Assembly: GCA_947481355.1 (NCBI GenBank)
Contig: CANKGM010000080.1
Coordinates: 1 to 7,915, forward strand
Direction: 5' to 3'
DNA: 7,915 nucleotides
Source of the DNA: Chitinophagaceae bacterium
GTDB taxonomy: Bacteria > Bacteroidota > Bacteroidia > Chitinophagales > Chitinophagaceae
Below the pieces are notes generated by a model. That model saw only the letters and a program-made list of their open reading frames with translations. It was not told where the DNA came from and ran no database searches. A program made the translations under genes and the position numbers. Below, one piece after another: positions 1-6,032 of this stretch (positions are counted from its first letter, which is position 1; every line of letters starts with the position of its first letter).

Positions 1-201
1 AGCCAACTTATATCACGTTGTACATATACACTTTTGGACATAGTAGAAAAAAATTATTATCTAAGCATTTGTAATTTACCAATCTCCTTCAGCTTCTTCT
101 TGATTTTACACACTTTTATTGCAGACTTTACAATTTATTAATATTTGCTCCAATTTATCAGAAAATCAACCAATTAATCGATTTATTATTCAAATAAAAT
201 A
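1..201. other. AT-rich intergenic region, no gene seen
   Basis: This stretch is very AT-rich and full of stop codons on both strands. I see no recognisable protein, RNA structure or repeat in it. A reading frame opens at 119, but it runs straight through the promoter and tRNA-like gene downstream and its product resembles nothing, so I treat it as chance. The region probably lies downstream or upstream of a gene outside the window. Confidence 0.5.
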
Positions 202-233
202 TTTGGCTGATAATAATAAAGTCTATAAATTTG
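202..233 (+). promoter_or_regulatory. Bacteroidota-type promoter (-33 TTTG / -7 TAAATTTG)
   Basis: TTTG at 202-205 is followed after 20 bp by TAAATTTG at 226-233. The second element is an exact match to the TAnnTTTG -7 box described for the primary sigma factor of Bacteroides and Flavobacterium, and the spacing fits that consensus. Transcription would be expected to start around 238-242, about 12-16 nt before the tRNA-like gene at 254. It is the only exact two-element match I found in the intergenic regions of this window. Activity itself is inferred. Confidence 0.72.
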
Positions 234-253
234 GTAGACAAAAGAAAATAAAT

Positions 254-324
254 AGTCATGTGGCCGAGAGGGTAGGCAGAGGTCAACAAAACCTTCGACG
301 GCGGTTCGATTCCGTCCTTGACAT
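254..324 (+). tRNA. tRNA-Cys-like gene with aberrant anticodon loop (ACA, A33); degenerate or repurposed
   Basis: The sequence folds as a cloverleaf. Acceptor strands are 254-260 and 317-323; the D arm is 263-277 with a 3-bp GCC/GGC stem and GGG in the loop. The anticodon stem is 279-283 with 291-295, the variable loop is 296-299, and the T arm is 300-316 with loop TTCGATT. Overall wording, anticodon stem AGGT/ACCT and unpaired T at position 73 (324) match bacterial tRNA-Cys, whose anticodon loop is normally CTGCAAA. Here the loop (284-290) reads CAACAAA, so the invariant U33 is A and the anticodon is ACA rather than GCA. The acceptor stem has A-A at 1-72 and T-T at 6-67, and the T stem has one G-T pair. 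CCA is not encoded. A good promoter lies just upstream and a terminator 26 nt downstream, so it is probably transcribed. It may be a decaying duplicate of tRNA-Cys or a tRNA-like RNA with another role; normal decoding seems unlikely. Confidence 0.65.
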
Positions 325-350
325 CAAATTAGTGTTAATGTTAAATTGAG

Positions 351-374
351 CATCCCGCACCTGCGGGATGTTTT
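351..374 (+). terminator. Rho-independent terminator after the tRNA-like gene
   Basis: CATCCCGC (351-358) and GCGGGATG (363-370) form a perfect 8-bp GC-rich stem around a 4-nt ACCT loop, whose outer A and T could close a ninth pair. TTTTGTTT follows immediately on the plus strand. This is a classic intrinsic terminator for the RNA transcribed from 240. It also lies 17 nt beyond the stop codon of the minus-strand alkylation-repair gene, but in that direction the hairpin is followed by only a poor T tract, so service in both directions is possible but weaker. Confidence 0.85.
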
Positions 375-390
375 GTTTAGAAGAATCATT

Positions 391-1119
391 CTAAATTGAT
401 TTCACCTGCATGTAATACTTTCGTTTTTTTTCATCCATCTTTTCGATGGCATAGCGCAACATGGTACGAGGCATTTCATGCGCGTGTTGGTTTAGGAATA
501 ATTCAATGATATGGTGATTTCGTTTCCAGGCTTCCCGAAGCATCCAGCCAACTGCTTTATGAATTAAATCATGCTCATGCTTTAATAAAATGGTAGATAA
601 TTTTATTAAATCCTCAAAGTCGTGTTGCCTTATAAAATGAAGAGTACTGATAATAGCAATTCTATTCTTCCATAAATTGGAAGCGCGCGCAAACTTGTAT
701 AAAATTGATCTGCTTTTGTCTTCAAGCCAATATCCTAGTATGATGTGTGCTGTATTATCAACAAGATCCCAATTATTAATACGGTCTATTTTTTTTAAGT
801 ATAAATCCACCCATTTTTTTTCTTCCTTATTTTTTTTGGCTTTATTGAACTTATGGATAAGAATGAATAGGCCCGTAAGGCGGTCTTCATGAAATGAAGA
901 GTTAAGTAATTTAGTGATCAACTGATCATCAGCCGCTTGTTGAAATTGTTTTGCAATGATACGTTGGTTGGGAACTGTAACGCCTATAAATCGATCACCT
1001 TCTCCATATTCTCCTTTTCCAGTTTTGAAGAATCGTGGGAAGAACTTAGCTTTTTCAGGAATCGCTAATTCAAGAAGAGCATTATGAATGTCCTTGTAGA
1101 ATATTTTTGTATCGCTCAT
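391..1119 (-). CDS. DNA alkylation repair protein, AlkD-like DNA glycosylase (HEAT-like repeats)
   Basis: The 242-residue product matches the AlkD/DNA_alkylation family: cytosolic, all-helical HEAT-like repeat proteins that excise N3- and N7-alkylated purines from DNA. Family hallmarks visible are the N-terminal FFKTGKGEYGEGD segment (31-42), a VPNQR turn (49-53), NWDLVD (116-121), KNRIAI (151-156), KAVGWMLRE (188-196) and RTMLRYAIEKM near the C-terminus. Trp117, Asp121, Arg153 and Trp192 sit in the places of the Bacillus cereus AlkD DNA-binding and catalytic residues Trp109, Asp113, Arg148 and Trp187, so the active site appears intact. Length is normal for the family. The ATG at 1119 has no Shine-Dalgarno motif but the conserved N-terminus starts soon after it. 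It lies 55 nt downstream of the YceI gene on the same strand and may be read through from that operon. The family assignment is secure; the exact lesion specificity is not determinable here. Confidence 0.93.
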   Translation of the reverse strand: MSDTKIFYKDIHNALLELAIPEKAKFFPRFFKTGKGEYGEGDRFIGVTVPNQRIIAKQFQQAADDQLITKLLNSSFHEDRLTGLFILIHKFNKAKKNKEEKKWVDLYLKKIDRINNWDLVDNTAHIILGYWLEDKSRSILYKFARASNLWKNRIAIISTLHFIRQHDFEDLIKLSTILLKHEHDLIHKAVGWMLREAWKRNHHIIELFLNQHAHEMPRTMLRYAIEKMDEKKRKYYMQVKSI

Positions 1120-1174
1120 ACTTTACTGTATGAAGATAGTCTATAGAACAATAAACTTTGAAGGCTGATTTGGC

Positions 1175-1696
1175 TTAGTAACTTACTTCAAAACTAAGCT
1201 TCACTTCATTGTCTACTTTATTCAGCATGAATGAAGGTCTTTCAAGATTGTAGTTTTCAAGAAGAAAAATGAATTCTCCTTTTACTATTGAGGTTGAACC
1301 TTTTGTTGACGTTAAGGCCTTAAAGCTTGTTTCTTTGTTTACTCCATGAAATGAAAGCATACCTTTTACTTCCAATTCACCAGGCTTGGTTTCCGTTATC
1401 GAAGTACTGTAAAAGCTTACATTAGGATACTTGATAGCTTCTGTTACTTCCATCATGTGCGCATCGCGGTTTGAATTTTCGGAATCAAATGCACTTACTT
1501 TTGTAACAAGGGCAACTTTTTCAATTTTGCCAGCGGAACTGAGTTGAACTACGCCATTCAAATCCCTAGATGTTCCTGTCCAACTATGCAAAATATGATT
1601 CATGGCATACGTAACGGATGAATTCTTTTTGTCTAATGGTTTTTTTTGTGCCATCAACAAAGATGGAAGCACTAATAATAGTATAAGTATACGCAT
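1175..1696 (-). CDS. Secreted YceI-family protein (isoprenoid-binding lipocalin-like fold)
   Basis: The 173-residue product starts with a short Sec signal peptide (MRILILLLVLPSLLMA, likely cleaved after residue 16). One YceI domain follows: a beta-barrel that in characterised members holds long polyisoprenoid molecules such as quinone tails. Recognisable family segments are the HSWTGTS region near residue 37, VSAFDSENSNRDAHM with the conserved N-R-D, the KYPNVSFYS strand, LSFHGVNKETSF and the closing RPSF..NKVDNEVKLSFEV. The start ATG at 1696 lies only 3 nt after the stop of the b561-like gene, so translation is probably coupled. In E. coli, yceI pairs with the cytochrome b561 homologue yceJ, and the neighbourhood here repeats that pairing. 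The likely location is periplasmic. Its ligand is unknown, so a role in quinone or isoprenoid handling is inference. Confidence 0.9.
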   Translation of the reverse strand: MRILILLLVLPSLLMAQKKPLDKKNSSVTYAMNHILHSWTGTSRDLNGVVQLSSAGKIEKVALVTKVSAFDSENSNRDAHMMEVTEAIKYPNVSFYSTSITETKPGELEVKGMLSFHGVNKETSFKALTSTKGSTSIVKGEFIFLLENYNLERPSFMLNKVDNEVKLSFEVSY

Positions 1697-1699
1697 ACT

Positions 1700-2317
1700 T
1701 TAAAATTTAATAGCGATTACAGCTGCACCAAAACTGGCAAAGGTGGTGTAAGCTGCTGCGCGGTGATAAGGTTTTAATTCTGGGTGTTGTTGCACTAATC
1801 CAGCAAGAACGTTCGTAGCAATCATGCCCGACATATGCACAACAGCAAGCCATTTATGTATTCTGATGGATGATATTTTTCGGTCGCGATTGATAAGCGG
1901 CGGTGGTGTAAAGAGCGACATAAACGCAGTAGTCGAATAGGTTAAGTTTACTGCAGCTCCAAGTCCTTCATGTATATTTCTAAGATTTCTGTAATTAGAA
2001 CCCGTTGCATTGTATAGTTTAGCTCCAACAACTCCTTGAGCTACCATTCCGCCAAGGGTTACAAAGCCAAGTACTTGGTGAGTCACTAGCATTCCTCTTC
2101 TTAATTTCAATTCTTTTTCTCTATTTATGGGTGTTAAAGGATATGCTCCTCTGAGTAGTCCATGCTCTCCCCAAAATATGCGTTGAGTGAAGAGCATTTT
2201 GTTTGGTAATAATGATGTGCTTGTGTCTTGAGTTTTCATCAAGTCATTTAGCATGTCATCTTGAGCAAGTAAGTGAAAAGAGAGAAGGGAAAGAAGAACA
2301 GTGAAAAAACATTTCAT
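1700..2317 (-). CDS. Four-helix membrane protein, cytochrome b561-like (putative haem b protein)
   Basis: I do not recognise a named family with certainty. The 205-residue product has a cleavable N-terminal signal (about 1-18, ending LLA before QDD), a soluble stretch to about 75, then four hydrophobic segments near 77-96, 117-136, 154-175 and 186-203. Histidines sit at or near the start of each: H80, H116, H154 plus H161, and H185. Four helices with regularly placed His residues are the architecture of cytochrome b561-type haem proteins, in which pairs of His on neighbouring helices bind haem b. The gene is 39 nt downstream of an exported Rieske protein and overlaps functionally with a YceI gene 3 nt downstream. 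This context supports an inner-membrane electron-transfer role, perhaps with quinone. Haem binding is inference from helix and His placement. No Shine-Dalgarno motif precedes the ATG at 2317. Confidence 0.72.
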   Translation of the reverse strand: MKCFFTVLLSLLSFHLLAQDDMLNDLMKTQDTSTSLLPNKMLFTQRIFWGEHGLLRGAYPLTPINREKELKLRRGMLVTHQVLGFVTLGGMVAQGVVGAKLYNATGSNYRNLRNIHEGLGAAVNLTYSTTAFMSLFTPPPLINRDRKISSIRIHKWLAVVHMSGMIATNVLAGLVQQHPELKPYHRAAAYTTFASFGAAVIAIKF

Positions 2318-2356
2318 GTTAGATAATTATGTATTGTAATTGGCGAAAATAATGGT

Positions 2357-2767
2357 TTATGCATAAACCCTTAACGAGTTGCCTGTTAAGGCAGTCTGAT
2401 ATTGTGTTAATCCTCGTTGAGCTGGACCAGCTGTTCTTGCCCCTGTTGAAGAAAAATATGATCCATGGGCAGGACAAAAGAATTGATTTTGGTTTCCTTG
2501 ATACTCAACATTTACACCTTCGTGTGGGCAAGCTGCAGATACAGCTAAATAGGTATTATTAGTGGTTCTAGCTACAACAACTCCTTGAACTGTAACATAG
2601 CCACCTGCATTTGATAAGGCTGCATAGGCGCCATTCGTTAAGTCTAACGTAAAATCTACTCCTGTACCACTTGCAGCATCTGTTTTCGAGCAAGCTTGCA
2701 AACAAGATATTGCAATCAAAGCGGTACTACCGAGTCCTAAGGCAGAAAGAAATTCTTTGCGATCCAT
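2357..2767 (-). CDS. Exported Rieske [2Fe-2S] protein, probable lipoprotein
   Basis: The 136-residue product carries a complete Rieske cluster motif: C80-P-H82 and C98-P-A-H101-G-S, with two Cys and two His ligating a [2Fe-2S] centre for one-electron transfer. The extra Cys pair that forms the disulfide in bc1-complex Rieske proteins is absent (V and A stand in those places). This points to a member closer to ferredoxin-type Rieske proteins, likely of lower potential. The N-terminus is an export signal: RKEFL followed by a hydrophobic stretch resembles a Tat signal with RK in place of RR. LQAC ending at Cys26 could be a lipobox, giving a membrane-anchored periplasmic protein; Q at -2 is not ideal. 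It is the first gene of the probable operon with the b561-like and YceI genes, for which it could serve as redox partner. The partner and pathway are inferred. Confidence 0.9.
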   Translation of the reverse strand: MDRKEFLSALGLGSTALIAISCLQACSKTDAASGTGVDFTLDLTNGAYAALSNAGGYVTVQGVVVARTTNNTYLAVSAACPHEGVNVEYQGNQNQFFCPAHGSYFSSTGARTAGPAQRGLTQYQTALTGNSLRVYA

Positions 2768-2951
2768 GTGTATATAGTTTGTGATTCTGACGCATATTTC
2801 AAGATTGGTTTACTAATGATGTGTTAAATAACCGGATTTTTACCTTTTTTAAATACCAGCTGAAGAACTAAAAAATGCAAGTTTAGCTTACAAATCGGGT
2901 TACTTTTCATTAAAAAGCGAATTAATGTGTATTATTTACAAAAAGATTCTT
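2768..2951. promoter_or_regulatory. Divergent intergenic region between Rieske operon and CBM48-like gene
   Basis: About 157-184 bp separate the two divergently oriented genes, so promoters for both must lie here. I found no exact TAnnTTTG box with a correctly spaced TTG or TTTG on either strand. The nearest are single-mismatch fragments such as TAAACTTG on the minus strand. No hairpin, operator palindrome or riboswitch-like structure is evident. Confidence 0.4.
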
Positions 2952-3242
2952 ATGCTACAGAAAACCTATTATAAAACAAAGGATTATTGCAAGGTTAAGT
3001 TTTCCTATCAGGTAGAAAATGCAGAAGTTGTTGAAATTCTTGGATTAAATAGCGATTGGGAAAATGCCATTATCATGAGCAAGAAAAAAGATGGAACATT
3101 TAGTGCAGACGTTAACCTTCCAAAAGATTCAACCCATGAATTTAAATATCGTATAAATAGTATGCAATGGGTTAATGAACCCGAGGCCGATCATGAAGTG
3201 CCTAATGTGTTTGGAGGAAGCAATAGCGTTGTAGCCCTATAG
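2952..3242 (+). CDS. Small stand-alone isoamylase early-set / CBM48-like domain protein
   Basis: The product is about 96 residues and consists of a single immunoglobulin-like early-set domain of the glycogen-binding CBM48 type, the same fold found at the N-terminus of glycogen branching and debranching enzymes and in AMPK beta subunits. Visible hallmarks are the CKVKFSYQ strand, the LGLNSDWEN segment corresponding to the usual G-F/D-N-x-W, KKKDGTFSADVNLP, HEFKYRIN, and the closing VPNVFGGSNSVVAL, typical of short Bacteroidota members. I chose the ATG at 2952 because relatives begin close to the MLQKTYYKTK segment. An in-frame ATG at 2925 would add nine residues that do not look conserved. There is no signal peptide, so it is probably cytosolic. 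With no catalytic domain attached it may bind alpha-glucan or act as an adaptor; the actual partner is unknown. Confidence 0.85.
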   Translation: MLQKTYYKTKDYCKVKFSYQVENAEVVEILGLNSDWENAIIMSKKKDGTFSADVNLPKDSTHEFKYRINSMQWVNEPEADHEVPNVFGGSNSVVAL

Positions 3243-3335
3243 GATTAATACATTTTACTTTTTATTCTAGGATTTTTCAGGTTTTCATTATTCGATCAAC
3301 TGATTTGATTTATCTTTTGGTCAATAACTGAATTT

Positions 3336-4235
3336 ATGGAAGTCATCGAAAAGCATTCATCCAATAATGAATTTACGTGGATTGATATTACTAAGCCTAA
3401 TATAGATGGGTTAAAAGAGGTGAGTGCACGCTTCAATTTAAACCATCATAATCTCAATGATAGTTTAGAACCTGATCATTTACCGAAATTTGAAGAAGGA
3501 GATGACTTTAGCTTTATTATTCTTCGAAAGGTATTATTGAATTCTCCAAAGGCGTATTCAATTCAAAGTTTATCTACTAAGATTGCTATTTTTTTCAACG
3601 ATAAAGTAGTGTTGACTATACATAGACTTCCAGCACCGGAATTGAATTCTATTGGAGAGCAGTTTATTGAAAGTGGACGAATCAATTCAGTTCATTTTTT
3701 GATTCTTAAGATTATATCAAGAGTTCAGCTAAGCTATAATGAGTTTTCTGCAGGGTTGAATAAACAAATTGAAGATTTTGAGACAAAATTATTTCTTAAG
3801 AGTTCGAGTAAAATTTCAATTGAAACGTTATATGTGTTGAAACGGAAAGCAGGCATTTCAAAAAAATTACTACTACTTACGGAAGAGGTTATTACCTCAT
3901 TATTGCACAGGCATAAAAAGTCAAACGAAATGCAAGACATACGCGATAATCATAAAAAGCTACTTTTATTTTATGATCAATTGAATGAGGATGCTCAAAA
4001 CTTACTTTCAACGTATATGTCTTATAATGGTCAGAAAACAAATGAAGTGATGAAAGTACTGACACTTTTTTCAGCCTATTTTTTACCCCTTACCTTTATA
4101 GTAGGTGTTTACGGAATGAATTTTAAATACATGCCAGAACTATCATGGGAATATGGTTATCCCATCACTATTGGAGTCATGATACTCGTATTTCTATTTA
4201 TTTATCTGTGGTTTAAAAAACGAAAGTGGCTCTAA
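3336..4235 (+). CDS. CorA-family magnesium/divalent cation transporter
   Basis: The 299-residue product is a full-length CorA-type channel subunit. Residues 1 to about 235 form the cytosolic alpha/beta and long-helix domain, with the typical FTWIDI opening near 13 and KFEEGDDFSFIILRKV at 51-66. Two transmembrane helices lie at the C-terminus (about 240-259 and 275-293). The selectivity signature YGMNF follows the first helix, with G260-M261-N262 intact, and is followed by MPEL in the periplasmic loop. A basic tail (KKRKW) closes the protein on the cytosolic side. Members assemble as pentamers that import Mg2+, and some also carry Co2+ or Ni2+; the sequence alone cannot separate these. It lies 93 nt after the CBM48-like gene with no evident functional link. 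No Mg2+-sensing leader is visible in that gap. Confidence 0.95.
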   Translation: MEVIEKHSSNNEFTWIDITKPNIDGLKEVSARFNLNHHNLNDSLEPDHLPKFEEGDDFSFIILRKVLLNSPKAYSIQSLSTKIAIFFNDKVVLTIHRLPAPELNSIGEQFIESGRINSVHFLILKIISRVQLSYNEFSAGLNKQIEDFETKLFLKSSSKISIETLYVLKRKAGISKKLLLLTEEVITSLLHRHKKSNEMQDIRDNHKKLLLFYDQLNEDAQNLLSTYMSYNGQKTNEVMKVLTLFSAYFLPLTFIVGVYGMNFKYMPELSWEYGYPITIGVMILVFLFIYLWFKKRKWL

Positions 4236-4278
4236 ACAATTTACATTGTCCTAAATTGTCAATGTTGCTTTACTTTTT
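4236..4278 (+). terminator. Weak hairpin downstream of the CorA gene, possible terminator
   Basis: Directly after the corA-type stop codon, ACAATTTA (4236-4243) and TAAATTGT (4252-4259) form a perfect 8-bp inverted repeat with an 8-nt loop. A run of five T occurs at 4274-4278. The stem is AT-rich and the T run is 14 nt away, so it falls short of a classical intrinsic terminator. An alternative pairing of ACATT with AATGT around the same loop is also possible. Confidence 0.3.
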
Positions 4279-4310
4279 CTATTAATAATTTTCTACTTTC
4301 ATCTTTTAAC

Positions 4311-6032
4311 TTGATCAATTTTTCATATTACCCGGTGCTAAGAAATTATACAACCCTTACTAGATGGATTCTGATTAGTTCATTTTTACTGAGTTCAATT
4401 GGAACAAACGCAAAAACGAAAGATTCCTTCTCGCCTTTCCACAAAGCCATCACTAATGAGCATTCGGTGTTTGGTGAGGATAGTTCATTCTTGCCGATTA
4501 TTATGATTAATACCTTGAAACAAGAGATTCCTCAGGGTACTAAGGTTCATGCAATGATGTCAATCAAGTATCAGGGTGAGGGGAAGTTCACACACTTGAC
4601 CGATAGTTCAGTCGTTTATTATGGTGATATTGGTATTGAAGTGCGAGGCGCTACTTCAGCATGGTATCCGCAACGGCCATTTAATATCGAAACCAGAACT
4701 CCCTTAGGGTTGAACAATAACGTTTCATTATTTGGCATGCCAGCTGAAAACGATTGGGTACTCATCTCAAATTTTAATGATCGATCGTTACTTCGAAACA
4801 CTCTTGCAGGTAGATTATTTTCTAGCATGGGAAACTATGCATCACGCTCAAAACTTTGTGTGGTATACCTTGATAGTGTTTACCAAGGTATTTATGTTTT
4901 TTGCGAAAAATTAAAACGAGATAAAGATCGAATTGATGTTGCCCATCTCTATACGTTTGAAAATTCAGGCGATGACTTAACCGGAGGATATATTTTACAA
5001 CAGAATCATTGGGATGGTAAAGACGGGTTTGTTTCTAATTACTCTCCAATCGATCATCCTGGATATGAAGTACATTATTTGTTTGAATATCCTAAAACGG
5101 ATTCTATTACGCTTGCTCAAAAAAGATATATATCCCAATATATTGACACCTTGGAGGAAGTCTTATATAGTCCATCATTCAAGGACCCACAGAAAGGGTA
5201 TAGAAAATACTTGGATACAAAATCATTTATTGATTATTTCATTGTCAATGAGGTTGCACGGAATATTGATGGGTTTAAGAAAAGTGTTTTTTTTAATAAA
5301 GACAAAAATTCCAAGGGTGGAAAATTGAAAGCTGGTCCTGTTTGGGATTTTGATTGGGCTTGGAAAAATATTCAAGATTGTTTTTTAATAGCGAATACCT
5401 CAGGTAGTGGCTGGGCGCATCATATAAATGATTGTCAGCCTGATAATAACTCAAATGGATATTACATTCGATTATTGCAAGACAGTTCTTTTGCTAATGA
5501 GTTGAGGTGTGCCTATGAAGGATATCGTAAAACTGTATTGGATACTGCGTTTATCTTTTGGTATATTGATAGTGTTGAACATCAAGTACAATTTGATCAA
5601 GAAGCGCATTTTCAAAAATGGCAAACTCTAGGAGTTTCAGGGCCAGCACCCGAGATTAATACTATCCCTGCAACATACCATGGAGAATTAGATTACTTGA
5701 AATATTGGATAACAAAACGGTTGGCTTGGCTCGATAAGAATATACCTGGAAATTGTAATGGGGGAGTCACCAGTGGTGGCTCTGGCACAAAACTATTCAG
5801 TGTTTATCCTAATCCATCCAATAGCGGGGTGGTTCATTTTGATGGTACCTTAAGCGGGATTGGTCCATTTCAATTGGCCATATTCGATGTTTCCGGCAGG
5901 CTGGTTAAAAAAATAGCTCTTTCAACTGGACGTTCAACCTTTGAGGTTAGGTTGAATTCGCGTGGAGTGTATTATTTTTCGATTGTTGATGCTGGAGAAG
6001 TTGTTCAATATGGTAGGATATTAGTCATGTAA
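4311..6032 (+). CDS. Secreted CotH-kinase-like protein with T9SS type A sorting domain
   Basis: The 573-residue product has an N-terminal signal peptide (hydrophobic core about 19-30, cleavage near TNA-K35). A CotH domain spans about 60-475, and a Gly/Ser/Thr linker (484-493) precedes a T9SS C-terminal sorting domain (about 495-573: YPNPS, then IFDVSGR, then RGVYYFSI and GRILVM). CotH hallmarks include IEVRGATSAWYP (109-120), RPFNIE, NDWVLISNFNDRSLLRN (147-163), the CEKLKRDKDRID segment (198-209) and GPVWDFDWAWKN (342-353). CotH of Bacillus is an atypical protein kinase that phosphorylates spore coat proteins; Bacteroidota homologues are secreted with unknown substrates, so kinase activity here is inferred. 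No in-frame ATG exists upstream of the signal peptide: translation must begin at TTG 4311 or GTG 4335, and the GTG gives a more compact signal peptide. It would cross the outer membrane by T9SS and be surface-attached or released. Confidence 0.9.
   Translation: MINFSYYPVLRNYTTLTRWILISSFLLSSIGTNAKTKDSFSPFHKAITNEHSVFGEDSSFLPIIMINTLKQEIPQGTKVHAMMSIKYQGEGKFTHLTDSSVVYYGDIGIEVRGATSAWYPQRPFNIETRTPLGLNNNVSLFGMPAENDWVLISNFNDRSLLRNTLAGRLFSSMGNYASRSKLCVVYLDSVYQGIYVFCEKLKRDKDRIDVAHLYTFENSGDDLTGGYILQQNHWDGKDGFVSNYSPIDHPGYEVHYLFEYPKTDSITLAQKRYISQYIDTLEEVLYSPSFKDPQKGYRKYLDTKSFIDYFIVNEVARNIDGFKKSVFFNKDKNSKGGKLKAGPVWDFDWAWKNIQDCFLIANTSGSGWAHHINDCQPDNNSNGYYIRLLQDSSFANELRCAYEGYRKTVLDTAFIFWYIDSVEHQVQFDQEAHFQKWQTLGVSGPAPEINTIPATYHGELDYLKYWITKRLAWLDKNIPGNCNGGVTSGGSGTKLFSVYPNPSNSGVVHFDGTLSGIGPFQLAIFDVSGRLVKKIALSTGRSTFEVRLNSRGVYYFSIVDAGEVVQYGRILVM

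Noticed and set aside
254..330. Reading the RNA as tRNA-Leu (CAA) or tRNA-Val (AAC) by shifting the anticodon loop
   Set aside because: The 5-bp anticodon stem fixes a 7-nt loop with ACA at 34-36. The variable loop is too short for tRNA-Leu, and T73 with the overall sequence favours a tRNA-Cys origin.
119..349. A 76-codon open reading frame on the plus strand
   Set aside because: It runs through the promoter and the tRNA-like gene and stops at the terminator; the product shows no family resemblance and its composition reflects AT-rich noncoding DNA.
1120..1174. Separate promoter for the alkD-like gene
   Set aside because: No TAnnTTTG-type element is found on the minus strand in this 55-nt gap; read-through from the upstream operon is as likely.
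2359..2562. Plus-strand open frame opposite the Rieske gene
   Set aside because: It is antisense to a clearly conserved Rieske motif and its product looks like no known protein.
3243..3335. Mg2+-responsive riboswitch or promoter before the CorA gene
   Set aside because: The gap is only 93 nt, has no stable stem and contains only an imperfect -7-like TATCTTTTG with no matching upstream box.
4311..4400. Possible frameshift at the start of the CotH-like gene because no ATG is present
   Set aside because: A complete signal peptide follows directly from TTG 4311 or GTG 4335, and no signal sequence or ATG is found in the other frames just upstream, so an alternative start codon explains it more simply.
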